Notes under the pieces: generated by a model
Databases searched by the model: none
What the model was told of the DNA's origin: nothing
What the model saw: only the letters and a program-made list of their open reading frames with translations
Translations under genes and position numbers: made by a program
Assembly: GCA_029565415.1 (NCBI GenBank)
Contig: JAKQOH010000228.1
Coordinates: 1-49,457 of the forward strand
Reading direction: 5' to 3'
Origin: Candidatus Rifleibacteriota bacterium
GTDB taxonomy: Bacteria > Riflebacteria > Ozemobacteria > Ozemobacterales > Ozemobacteraceae
Length of the DNA: 49,457 nucleotides
Shown: one piece after another, positions 1-7,349 of the stretch
How the letters are laid out: each line of letters starts with the position of its first letter
Position numbering within the stretch: position 1 is the stretch's first letter

Positions 1-270
1 CGACGGTGCCGTCACCGAGGGCGTTCAGGCGGGTGCCGGTCGGAACAGGCAGATCGATGCCGGAGTGGAACGAGTGGCCGAACAGGGCGCGCGGGCCGTA
101 TTCCGAGCTGGAGCGGGACGGCATCGGCGAGCAGGGGGCAGAGCCGAAGCTGTCCCGCTCCAGCTCGGAATACGGCCCGCGCGCCCTGTTCGGCCACTCG
201 TTCCACTCCGGCATCGATCTGCCTGTTCCGACCGGCACCCGCCTGAACGCCCTCGGTGACGGCACCGTCG
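1..270. repeat. Perfect fold-back inverted repeat at the window edge
   Basis: Bases 1-119 are the exact reverse complement of bases 152-270, with a 32-base spacer. The minus strand of 1-150 reads as the same M23 peptidase gene that the plus strand encodes from 153 on, and it continues in the spacer (SAPCSPMP, matching AAPCSPMP at the same place in the paralogue at 1740). One copy of the gene therefore turns back on itself. A perfect repeat ending at the sequence edge is the usual look of a chimeric or fold-back contig end, so I treat bases 1-152 as a probable artefact. Confidence 0.85.
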
Positions 271-527
271 TCGCGACCGGGTATGAATCCGGTGGCGGCC
301 GGTTCGTGAAGGTCCGGTATGCCAACGGCTATACGTCGTTCTACTGCCACCTGCAGAGCGTCAGCGTCCGGCAGGGCCAGAGCGTCCGCAACGGCCAGGA
401 GATCGCCCGCTCCGACAACACCGGCCAGTGGACGACCGGCGCTCACCTGCACATGGCGATGTACAACAAGAGCGGAGCTTCGGTGAATCCCCGCTCCGTT
501 CCCGGCATCAAACTTCCCCCCAAGTGA
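153..527 (+). CDS. Secreted M23 family metallopeptidase, 5' partial
   Basis: This is the C-terminal catalytic domain of a LysM/SH3-M23 cell-wall endopeptidase, cut by the window edge; sequence upstream of 153 is the fold-back and should not be translated with it. The Zn ligands of M23 (LytM/lysostaphin fold) are visible: HSGID gives the H-x3-D motif near the start, and HLHMAM supplies the H-x-H motif. The family cleaves peptide cross-links of peptidoglycan in the periplasm or outside the cell. The remaining roughly 124 residues align over their whole length with the end of the gene at 1740-2756 (EYGPR, GIDLPVPTGTRLNA, QEIARSDNTGQWTTGAHLH), so the two are close paralogues separated by a single gene. 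It ends nine bases before the next start, suggesting co-transcription. Confidence 0.85.
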   Translation, partial: SRSSSEYGPRALFGHSFHSGIDLPVPTGTRLNALGDGTVVATGYESGGGRFVKVRYANGYTSFYCHLQSVSVRQGQSVRNGQEIARSDNTGQWTTGAHLHMAMYNKSGASVNPRSVPGIKLPPK

Positions 528-535
528 GCAAGGAA

Positions 536-1564
536 ATGATGAGAAACATTCTGTTCGGTTCGTTGTTCGCGGTTGCCCTCTCGTTCTCCGGTGCCGTTTC
601 TGCCGCCCCCTTCACGACCGTCATGGTCAACGGCATGCAGTATGAAGCGACGCTCGCCTCTTCCGCCGTCGCCCCCAAAGACCTCTGCTCGATCCCCTAC
701 GGAACCGCCGATGCGAATGTCGGCGGTGACGCGCAGGACCTCGAGCACCGCACGGAAGGCGCTCCCACGGCGTTTCGCGCGATGCCCGACGGCTCGATCT
801 GGGTGCTCGATACGGTGAATCAGGCGGCCAAACAGTTCGGCGCCGACGGCAGCTTCATCAAGGCCTTCAAATTCCCGGGAAGCGGGGCCGCGACGTTCGT
901 ACACATGCGCGACTTCGCGATCATCCCGACCGGCGGCTTCTACTTCTACAACTCTACTGAAGGCGTCGTGGAGCGGGTCGACGAAAAAGGCGTGTCGGCC
1001 GTCCAGGTCGAAGGACTGCCCGACTCGTTCGAGATCGGCGCCGACAGCAAGGGAAACCTGCTCGTGGTGAATCCGGTCATGCAGAGCCTTCTCCGCTTCA
1101 ACCCCGCGGGCGAACTGATCGAGAAATACGACGGCCAGACCCACCTGTCCGCGATCGTCGACAAGGATGACAAGCCCCTGGGCGTCAAGTTCGATGATGG
1201 AATGGCCGAGCTGTTCCGCGCCGATACCGCCTCGCCCGTTGCCGAAGTTTCGATCGCCCGGTTCCCGCTCGAACTGCCGAAGGAGCGCAAGGCGCATTAC
1301 GTTTCGGCGAAGCTGATCGGTGCCGATGCGAAGGCGAACGTCTACCTCGAACTGATCGCCTGCGACGACAATGGCGTCGTCCACCAGCACCGCGTTCTCC
1401 GCCTCTCCGGCGAGGGCAAGACGCTGGGCCAGGCCGATCTGCTCGTGATCCCGTTCCTCGCCCCCGACATGGTGCGCCACACGACCGCGACTCCCGACGG
1501 AAAAATTCTCGGATTCCGCAGCGACACCAAGTCCTGGATCCCGATCACCTACGACATCCCCTGA
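536..1564 (+). CDS. Secreted protein with NHL/beta-propeller-like repeats
   Basis: Unknown function, 342 residues. The N-terminus is a clear signal peptide (MMRNILFGSLFAVALSF... ending SGAVSAA). The body has repeats of the kind seen in six-bladed NHL or SGL propellers: DGSIWVLDTVNQAAKQF, then GGFYFYN, then SKGNLLVVN. I infer a propeller that binds a ligand or partner outside the membrane; there is no catalytic motif I recognise. The start is 536 or the adjacent ATG at 539; an AAGGA lies just upstream, better spaced for 539. It follows the M23 gene by eight bases and is followed by a strong terminator at 1596-1629, so it closes that transcript. Confidence 0.8.
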   Translation: MMRNILFGSLFAVALSFSGAVSAAPFTTVMVNGMQYEATLASSAVAPKDLCSIPYGTADANVGGDAQDLEHRTEGAPTAFRAMPDGSIWVLDTVNQAAKQFGADGSFIKAFKFPGSGAATFVHMRDFAIIPTGGFYFYNSTEGVVERVDEKGVSAVQVEGLPDSFEIGADSKGNLLVVNPVMQSLLRFNPAGELIEKYDGQTHLSAIVDKDDKPLGVKFDDGMAELFRADTASPVAEVSIARFPLELPKERKAHYVSAKLIGADAKANVYLELIACDDNGVVHQHRVLRLSGEGKTLGQADLLVIPFLAPDMVRHTTATPDGKILGFRSDTKSWIPITYDIP

Positions 1565-1595
1565 CCTCCTGACCAGATCCGCCTATGAACATGCG

Positions 1596-1629
1596 AACAC
1601 CCCGGAACGATCGTTTCGGGGTGTTTTTT
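1596..1629 (+). terminator. Rho-independent terminator after 536-1564
   Basis: AACACCCCG pairs with CGGGGTGTT around an internally palindromic AACGATCGTT, followed by six T residues on the plus strand. It separates the transcript ending at 1564 from the gene at 1740. Confidence 0.9.
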
Positions 1630-1739
1630 CTGAAAATTCGCAAAACCGATCGACGGTCGCTCCGTAGTATTCAAGAACTCTCCCGCTCCGGAAACGGATC
1701 TGATATAGTAATGAGTATATATTATCTGCGAGGTGCAGC

Positions 1740-2756
1740 ATGAACAGGAATGGATATGGAATCCTTCTCTCGGCGGCGCTGCTGCTGTCGACGCCGTGGT
1801 TGGGGGCCGAAACCCCTTTCACCGGTACCCCCGAACAGGTCCAGGATGACGGCCAGACCGTCAAGATCAATGGGGTCGTCGTCCCGGCGAACGCGGGCAG
1901 CGGCGAAGGCGGTGGTTCGTATACCGTCAAGTCCGGCGACTCCCTCTGGGCAATCGCTGCGAAACTGCTCGGCAACGGCAACAAATACATGGAGATCGTC
2001 AATCTCAATGTCGGCCGGTACCCCTCGCTGCGGAACAATCCCGGCCTCATCCATGCCGGCTGGAAACTGACGCTTCCCGGCGGTTCGAACTCCTCGACCC
2101 CGGCCACGAATACGCCCGGAACCGTCGTCGTGAGCGGCAAACTCAACGTTCGCAGCGGCCCCTGGGGCGGCATCATCGGCAGCCTCAACAACGGCGACAA
2201 GGTCACCGTGATCGGCTCCAGCGGCGACTGGTATAAGATCCAGTATGGATCGAAAACCGCCTACGTCCATGCCAATTATGTTTCGACCCCGAACAAGGCA
2301 GCCGGGAAAACCCCGGTCACCGGCGGCTCCAGCCCCACCACCTCCGGCGGCACCGGCAGCTTCGGCGCGGCCCCCTGTTCCCCCATGCCCTCCCGCTCCT
2401 CCTCGGAATACGGCCCCCGCGATCTGTTTGGACATAGCTTCCACTATGGCATCGACCTGCCCGTGCCGACCGGCACGCGCCTGAACGCGATCGGTGACGG
2501 CGTCGTCGTCTCGGCCGGCTACGAATCCGGCGGCGGCCGGTATGTGAAGGTGCGGTATGACAATGGCTATGAATCCTTCATGTGTCACCTCCAGGGCTAC
2601 TCGGTCTCGGCCGGACAGCGCGTCAGCAAGGGCCAGGAGATCGCCCGTTCCGACAACACCGGCCAGTGGACCACCGGTGCCCATCTGCATCTCGCGATGA
2701 AAAAGAACGGCTCGTATGTGAACCCCCGCAGCGTCCCCGGTCTTCCGCTGCCCTGA
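1740..2756 (+). CDS. Secreted LysM-SH3b-M23 cell-wall endopeptidase
   Basis: Predicted peptidoglycan endopeptidase of 338 residues. Order: signal peptide (1-23, ending WLGA), short linker, LysM at about 60-113 (YTVKSGDSLWAIA...), bacterial SH3 at about 126-180 (GKLNVRSGP...WYKI), Ser/Thr/Gly linker, M23 catalytic domain at about 215-335. Zn ligands are visible as HYGID and HLHLAM. LysM and SH3 are known wall-binding domains, so the enzyme should dock on peptidoglycan and cut peptide bridges. GAGGTG precedes the ATG by a short space, the same leader as the LysM gene at 37192 (GAGGTGCCGC-ATGAACAGG). Its first 50 residues also match that gene (ETPF, QV-DDG, PANAGSG), so the two share an ancestral N-terminal module with different catalytic ends. 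Confidence 0.93.
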   Translation: MNRNGYGILLSAALLLSTPWLGAETPFTGTPEQVQDDGQTVKINGVVVPANAGSGEGGGSYTVKSGDSLWAIAAKLLGNGNKYMEIVNLNVGRYPSLRNNPGLIHAGWKLTLPGGSNSSTPATNTPGTVVVSGKLNVRSGPWGGIIGSLNNGDKVTVIGSSGDWYKIQYGSKTAYVHANYVSTPNKAAGKTPVTGGSSPTTSGGTGSFGAAPCSPMPSRSSSEYGPRDLFGHSFHYGIDLPVPTGTRLNAIGDGVVVSAGYESGGGRYVKVRYDNGYESFMCHLQGYSVSAGQRVSKGQEIARSDNTGQWTTGAHLHLAMKKNGSYVNPRSVPGLPLP

Positions 2757-2798
2757 CAGGAGGGGTCCTGAGCCCTTCGGTTTCTCTTGCACAAGCAG

Positions 2799-2831
2799 GC
2801 GCCCGGCATCGATCAGGATGCCGGGCGCTTT
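2799..2831. terminator. Hairpin between convergent genes
   Basis: A perfect 12-bp stem (GCGCCCGGCATC with GATGCCGGGCGC, loop of six) lies 42 bases after the M23 stop and before the convergent gene ending at 2875. The T tract is short (TTTG), so termination strength is uncertain. Confidence 0.6.
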
Positions 2832-2874
2832 GTATGATGAACTCCCACGAAGGGAGAGAATACCCGCAACGGGA

Positions 2875-3468
2875 TCAGAAATGGTCGATCGGGGTCTCGC
2901 CTTTCTTCGTGGCCGGGCACGCGAAGCTGACGCGGTAGTTCCCGTTCCCGGCGTTTGCATCCCCGTCCCAGCGGTCGTGCGCGAAGAACTTCATCTCGAT
3001 CTCGACCTCGCCGAACTGCGGATAATACGGAGCGTTCCGGAACAACAGATAATCCACAGCTTCGTCACGGGCCAGGCTGCGCAATCCTCGCGCGCCTTCC
3101 GTCACCCGCGTCGGATGGAACGAGAGGATCCGGATGCGCTGATGCCGGTTCTCGAGCTCGGCCGGCAGCGTGACGAACTCGCGCTGCGTGCCGTTCACCG
3201 ACAGATACAGGTTCACCGGCCCTTCCTGCGTGAGATACCCGTAATAATCGATCGTCAGGGCAAACTCTCCCGGCCGGCGAAGCCATTCCAGGCTCACGGT
3301 GACTTCCCCGTCCCGGTCCGTGATGGTCCGGCTCCGATGGGCCAGCGGCTGCTCGTCGTCACCGGTCTCATCCGTCGTCAGGGAGGCGAACGACGCCGCC
3401 GTGGTCAGAAAAAGCGTGATCAGCAGGGCTATCAGAAGGAAAAAACGCTGTTTGTTCGATGATTTCAT
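2875..3468 (-). CDS. Secreted protein of unknown function
   Basis: 197 residues, not recognised. Starting at 3468 gives MKSSNKQRFFLLIALLITLF, a typical signal peptide; GAGGTG lies eight bases upstream, which favours this ATG over the in-frame one at 3486. The mature part is beta-rich with phrases such as EVTVSLEWL, FALTIDYYGYL and VEIEMKFFAHDRW, suggesting an immunoglobulin-like or jelly-roll sandwich. No catalytic motif is apparent. It stands alone, convergent with the M23 gene. The stretch 3469-3745 upstream of it holds no gene that I can see, only a small GCCGG-ATAA-CCGGC hairpin near 3688. Confidence 0.7.
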   Translation of the reverse strand: MKSSNKQRFFLLIALLITLFLTTAASFASLTTDETGDDEQPLAHRSRTITDRDGEVTVSLEWLRRPGEFALTIDYYGYLTQEGPVNLYLSVNGTQREFVTLPAELENRHQRIRILSFHPTRVTEGARGLRSLARDEAVDYLLFRNAPYYPQFGEVEIEMKFFAHDRWDGDANAGNGNYRVSFACPATKKGETPIDHF

Positions 3469-3745
3469 GGTTTCACCTCGGAACACCCGTTCCTGTATGA
3501 TGTTGCGCCCGGAAGAGAACGTGATCCAGAAGCGCGTCCTGCATACTGCATATCTCGTGCCAGCATCGAAAGGGCACGCGATAGCCGACGCAAAACATCT
3601 GCTCGCAGCTCTGTGGAGCGGTTCGGGGCGGTGAGGCGAAACCCGGTGTCCTGTTCAGACAGGCCAGATCAAACATTGAACAGTCACGCCGGATAACCGG
3701 CAGAAAAATGGGTAAAAATTGGCTATCAGGGTTTCGGAAAAACCG

Positions 3746-4174
3746 TCACCAGGTGGTGTAGGCCGTACCGTCGAATGCCGTGCCCGTTGCGAGGGAGTGG
3801 ATGTCGAACACGTTCACGCCATCCGTCGTGACGGCATCCAGGGGATCGGAGGTCGACCTCGTCCCCCACTCGGCCCGTCCGGTCATCGGATCGAGCGGAA
3901 GCCGCCGCAGGATCCGCCTCTCGACCAGATCTTCGAGTCGGGTTGGGTACAGCGATTCTTCCGGGGCCAGGGCATTCTGCGCCTGCGCCTTCTCGTGATA
4001 CCGGTCGATCCCCTGGCGCAGCTCGCGCAGCCGCTCCCGAAGCAGTTCTTCCTTTTTGCCCTGGATGAAGTTCCGTGAAAGTGGCAGCGCCGTTCCGGCG
4101 AGCACGCCGATGATGATCGTGCAAACCATCAGCTCGATCAGCGTCAGACCGGCCCGGGAATCAGTATTCCGCAT
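3746..4174 (-). CDS. Type II secretion / type IV pilus pseudopilin
   Basis: Pilin-like subunit of 142 residues. The type III signal is visible: a short basic leader ending RAG, then LTLIELMVCTIIIGVLAG, with the Glu at +5 that pilins need; prepilin peptidase should cut after Gly. The helix continues into a charged region, then a globular end with PLDPMTGRAEW, which resembles the GspG-type C-terminal loop (PxDPWG). The ATG at 4174 puts the leader in register and overlaps the upstream pseudopilin by 14 bases; the longer in-frame start at 4225 would add a non-pilin leader. Last gene of the pilus operon. It is likely a GspG/major-pseudopilin-like subunit, but the exact class is uncertain. Confidence 0.85.
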   Translation of the reverse strand: MRNTDSRAGLTLIELMVCTIIIGVLAGTALPLSRNFIQGKKEELLRERLRELRQGIDRYHEKAQAQNALAPEESLYPTRLEDLVERRILRRLPLDPMTGRAEWGTRSTSDPLDAVTTDGVNVFDIHSLATGTAFDGTAYTTW

Positions 4175-4535
4175 ACGGCCTTCCCCGGCTGTCGGGCGTC
4201 TGGTCGGGAGCGGTTCCGGATTCATTCGCCAGCGACACCCTGCCTGTTCCGGCGTCGTAGGCGAGCCGCCCGGCTGCCCGGCTTCCCTTCCAGGTCAGAA
4301 CGGGTTTCGGAAGATACGCCGGGGAAAGCGCTTCGAGCGTCTCGGGGAATCGACCGCCGTTGTCGAGCGCATGCTGGTGCAGCGCCGTGCGGAGGTGGTC
4401 GAGCTGGACCATCACGGCCGCGTCGCGGGACCGGTCAAAGGCGATATTGTGGCGGCGACCGGCAATGCCGATCAGAAGACCGAGAATCGAGATGACGACG
4501 AGCAGCTCGATCAGCGTGAAACCGTGGCGCTTCAT
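4161..4535 (-). CDS. Type II secretion / type IV pilus pseudopilin
   Basis: Second pilin-like protein, 124 residues. It begins MKRHG, then FTLIELLVVISILGLLIGIA: a very short prepilin leader with Gly at -1, Phe at +1 and Glu at +5. The rest is short (DNGGRFPETLEALSPAYLP) and looks like a minor pseudopilin of the GspG/GspH size class. Its ATG overlaps the stop of the upstream gene as ATGA (4535-4532), and its own end overlaps the next pseudopilin, so all three are probably translationally coupled. The leader plus helix is diagnostic; the subunit identity is not. Confidence 0.85.
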   Translation of the reverse strand: MKRHGFTLIELLVVISILGLLIGIAGRRHNIAFDRSRDAAVMVQLDHLRTALHQHALDNGGRFPETLEALSPAYLPKPVLTWKGSRAAGRLAYDAGTGRVSLANESGTAPDQTPDSRGRPYAEY

Positions 4536-5143
4536 TCCATCGAGCCTCCCGACGCGGTGCCATAGGAAAAGATATCGCGGGTCGGCAGATCGATCCGGTC
4601 GACGCGGCTGTTTCCGACCGGCAGCGGCGGCAGCTCGGTGACCTCGGGAATGGGCCGTTTCAGCAGCGTCAGGATTGCCCGGCACTCGGCCCGAGCCGGT
4701 TCGAATACCTCCGGCCGGTCCCAGGTCGGACGGGAGAAGAAGACGAGGAGCCGTTCGAGATGGCCGGCGATCCGCGATTCCCGTGCGGCATTCGGAAGGG
4801 ATTCGGGGCGCAGCTCGCGCACCTCTTCGAGGCCGGCCAGTTCCTGGCGCACGGCCGAGCGGACGATCGGATACGTGGTCTGAAGCTTTCGCAGCTCGTT
4901 CAAGACGCGGGTGATACGTTTTGGCGGGAGGGGCCGGCGGGCCGTCACGGGCTCGGGCTCCCTGATCTCGATGCCCGACAACGCATACGAGGTGATGGCC
5001 TGCTGGCCGAACTCGTAGGTGATGGTCAGCAACAACAGCACGAGCAGCCATTTGAAGGCCCACACCTCGTCGCGGTGCTGGGTGACCGTGTCGATGACGT
5101 CGGAGCGCAGTTTGGGCGGCAGGGTCGTCTGGGATGCGTTCAT
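4532..5143 (-). CDS. Single-pass membrane protein in the PilP position of the pilus operon
   Basis: Not recognised by sequence; 203 residues. A basic cytoplasmic end (to about 30) is followed by one membrane helix (FKWLLVLLLLTITYEF), then a periplasmic region rich in Arg, Glu and Pro with a helical middle (RVLNELRKLQTTYPIV) and an extended Pro-rich tail ending DIFSYGTASGGSME. It sits after PilM, PilN and PilO, where PilP or GspC would usually be, so I infer a structural role linking the inner-membrane platform to outer parts. It lacks a lipobox, unlike classical PilP. It overlaps both neighbours by four bases (ATGA). Confidence 0.75.
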   Translation of the reverse strand: MNASQTTLPPKLRSDVIDTVTQHRDEVWAFKWLLVLLLLTITYEFGQQAITSYALSGIEIREPEPVTARRPLPPKRITRVLNELRKLQTTYPIVRSAVRQELAGLEEVRELRPESLPNAARESRIAGHLERLLVFFSRPTWDRPEVFEPARAECRAILTLLKRPIPEVTELPPLPVGNSRVDRIDLPTRDIFSYGTASGGSME

Positions 5144-5673
5144 GGCTGCACCAGCTCCATCAGCGAGATCGCGAAGGTTCCCCGCTCGGTCGCGGAAACC
5201 TCGGTGATCAGTAGCGGCATGGGGATGGCCCTCACCGCCTGGAGGAAGGATCGGATACCGATATAATCGGCGCGCAGATCGAACCGGATCATGACCCGTG
5301 GCGGCAGCGGCGTGTCCGTCGAGCGGTCGGTTTCGTAGCGCACCGTCGAAAGCTCGATGCCGAGCTGGGAAGCCGTTTCCGCAATGCGATCGATCAGGGT
5401 GGGCAGCGCGTGTTCCGGCGGCAGCCAGGCATCGAGAGCCCGGCTGTCGCTTGAAAGCTTCGCGTGGCGCTCGGTGAGCAGGCGGTCCTGGCTGCGCTGC
5501 TCGAGCGCTTCCGATGCGGTTTTCAGACTCGCGTCGAACGAGGCTTCGGTGATGGCGAGATTCTCGAATTGGGGCACGAGAACGAACCCCGGGGCGAGAT
5601 ACATGATCAGCGTGATGATGAAGGGCAGCGGCGCCTTGGCCTTCAATTTCTGGATTTCGGTCGGGTTCATCAT
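5140..5673 (-). CDS. pilO: PilO-like inner-membrane platform protein
   Basis: 177 residues: a short cytoplasmic end, one membrane helix (PFIITLIMYLAPGFVLV), a coiled-coil of about 50 residues, then a ferredoxin-like domain (LPTLIDRIAETASQLGIEL, MIRFDLRADYIGIRSFLQAV). The phrase pattern of a small domain that scans for a bitopic partner, with F-D-L-R-xx-Y-xx-I-xx-FLxxV, is typical of PilO/GspM. In known systems PilO pairs with PilN and holds PilM to the membrane. ATGA overlaps on both sides support the identification by operon order (M-N-O). Sequence alone would be weaker evidence. Confidence 0.82.
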   Translation of the reverse strand: MMNPTEIQKLKAKAPLPFIITLIMYLAPGFVLVPQFENLAITEASFDASLKTASEALEQRSQDRLLTERHAKLSSDSRALDAWLPPEHALPTLIDRIAETASQLGIELSTVRYETDRSTDTPLPPRVMIRFDLRADYIGIRSFLQAVRAIPMPLLITEVSATERGTFAISLMELVQP

Positions 5674-6257
5674 GGCCGGGCGGCCTCCTTGCCGGATGTC
5701 GGCAGATAATCGACGTCCATGTTGAACGAGACCCCCTGCTCCTGCGGGTTCGACAGGGCCGCATGCCTCGTCAGGCGGGGATTCGCGAACTGATCGAGCG
5801 TGTACAGCGAGCGCAGAAGGCCCGTCACATCCTCGAGCGAGCGGGCGTTTCCCTCGAGGGTGATGCGCAGCACCGTTTTGGGCAGGATGCGAATGCGCGT
5901 CAGGCGGATCCCCGGGGGGAGGATCGTTTCGATCGTCTTGTACAGGTCGTTCCAGGAGAATTTGAGGGTCTCGATCGTGTGGTGATACGTGAGCAGCCGC
6001 GTCTTCATCGTGGCCAGCTCGTCCCCGTCGGGCCGTGACTCGGCAAGCTTCTTCTGGAACGCCGCCGTCGCCTTTTCGAGATCGGTTGACGCCGCGTCGA
6101 GCCGCGCGATCACGTGGCCAGCCGCGAAAAACCGGTAGCCCATGTAGCAGGTCATGAGCGTGGGAACGGTGTAGAGCAGGACGATGATCGTGCGGAACAT
6201 GAAGCTGCTGCCGGAGCGGTATTTCACGGTCGGCACGAAGTTGAGCAGGTGTCTCAT
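5670..6257 (-). CDS. pilN: PilN-like inner-membrane platform protein
   Basis: 195 residues. The N-terminus MRHLLNFVP resembles the short cytoplasmic PilN peptide (INLLP-type) that inserts into PilM. Next come a membrane helix (about 20-42), a coiled coil (LEKATAAFQKKLAES) and a small alpha/beta domain (LPPGIRLTRIRILPKTVLRITLEGNARS), typical of the PilN/GspL periplasmic fold. Known role: it couples the cytoplasmic ATPase/PilM ring to PilO in the periplasm. It follows PilM after 12 bases and overlaps PilO by ATGA. Confidence 0.85.
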   Translation of the reverse strand: MRHLLNFVPTVKYRSGSSFMFRTIIVLLYTVPTLMTCYMGYRFFAAGHVIARLDAASTDLEKATAAFQKKLAESRPDGDELATMKTRLLTYHHTIETLKFSWNDLYKTIETILPPGIRLTRIRILPKTVLRITLEGNARSLEDVTGLLRSLYTLDQFANPRLTRHAALSNPQEQGVSFNMDVDYLPTSGKEAARP

Positions 6258-6269
6258 CGCGTCTTCACC

Positions 6270-7349
6270 TCACTCCATCAGCAGGCCGAGGCACGGGGCG
6301 AACCGGGGCCCCTCCCCGACCAGCGGCAGGCTGCCGCCGTCGAACCCGGGAAGCATCACGAGCGGGTTGAACCGTTCGCACGGGGTGCCGGCATACGCCG
6401 AGAGAAACTCGGGAAGTCCCTGGAACAGGCTCGAGCCGCCGGTCAGGTACACCCGCGGCAGCTTCTGGATCTTGAACTTCTCCTGGTAGAACCGGATCGT
6501 CACGTTCAGCTCGCGGAGCCAGTTCCCGAAGATCCGGGTGAGTTCGTGGCGCCGGGGAATGGCTGCGAGAAGTCCCGGGGTGTCCGTGGGAAACAGCAGC
6601 CCGTTCTTTTTATATTCATCGATATTTCCAGCTTGGTCGGGGTGGAGGTCGGCGCAGTGGCGGGAAAACTCGGACCCGGCCGATTCGATGACGCGCTCGT
6701 ACCGGAGGATGCCGTCGTCGAAACACTTGACGACGGTCGTTTCATGGCCGATGTGGAACAGCATCAGATGGCGGTCGATCGCGTTTTCGGGCCGCAGCGC
6801 CTCGAGAAGGTTGTATACCCCGAGCGAGGAGGTGTCGAAGGCCATCAGCTGGATCCGCATGTTGGCCAGGCACTGGGAAACCGCATCGAGGATGTCGCGC
6901 CGCACCATCCCGACGAGGTAACGGCAGCGTTTCCCGTCAGGGGTGTCGGTGACGGAGAGAAGCTGGTGATCGATCTCGACCTCCATGCCGGCGGGAACCT
7001 GGAGATCGCGTTTCATCCGCCATCGAAGGAACTCGGCCGAGTCCGCCTCGCCGGATTTCAGCGTCAGATCATGGAGATGAAGCTTCACCCACCGGTCGGG
7101 CAGGCCCACGATGCAGCCCTGGCGACTGCCGCGCAAGCCTGCGAACACCCGACGGAGCAGTGCCTCGAAGCCGGCGAAGTTCGTGATCGAGGGGTTGGTG
7201 AAGCCGCCGCCGATCATCCCCTCCGGAACGGGCTCGCTGACGAGAGCCGCCGGCTTGTATCCGACGTTGCCGTTCACGTGATCGAGGCAGATTCCTTTGA
7301 TTGCCGATGTTCCGATGTCGATCGCCACGTATTCCGTGAACAGTCTCAT
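6270..7349 (-). CDS. pilM: PilM-like actin-fold ATPase partner
   Basis: 359 residues, FtsA/actin-like fold. The phosphate-1 loop is visible at the start (VAIDIGTSAIKGI), a second Gly-rich segment at LMLFHIGHETTVVKCF, and the adenosine loop near RVYLTGGSSLFQGL. PilM is cytoplasmic, binds the N-terminal peptide of PilN and helps link the assembly ATPase to the membrane platform. The ATG at 7349 overlaps the PilB stop as ATGA; a longer in-frame start at 7424 would run into PilB and adds no PilM-like sequence. Length fits the family. Confidence 0.9.
   Translation of the reverse strand: MRLFTEYVAIDIGTSAIKGICLDHVNGNVGYKPAALVSEPVPEGMIGGGFTNPSITNFAGFEALLRRVFAGLRGSRQGCIVGLPDRWVKLHLHDLTLKSGEADSAEFLRWRMKRDLQVPAGMEVEIDHQLLSVTDTPDGKRCRYLVGMVRRDILDAVSQCLANMRIQLMAFDTSSLGVYNLLEALRPENAIDRHLMLFHIGHETTVVKCFDDGILRYERVIESAGSEFSRHCADLHPDQAGNIDEYKKNGLLFPTDTPGLLAAIPRRHELTRIFGNWLRELNVTIRFYQEKFKIQKLPRVYLTGGSSLFQGLPEFLSAYAGTPCERFNPLVMLPGFDGGSLPLVGEGPRFAPCLGLLME

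Noticed and set aside
12..452. Minus-strand and plus-strand frames crossing the fold-back at 1-270
   Set aside because: They depend on the probable artefactual junction and, beyond the M23 part, have no family resemblance.
3487..3745. Possible tRNA or small RNA in the gap before the pseudopilin
   Set aside because: No cloverleaf, anticodon arm or CCA end could be drawn; only a five-base-pair hairpin is present.
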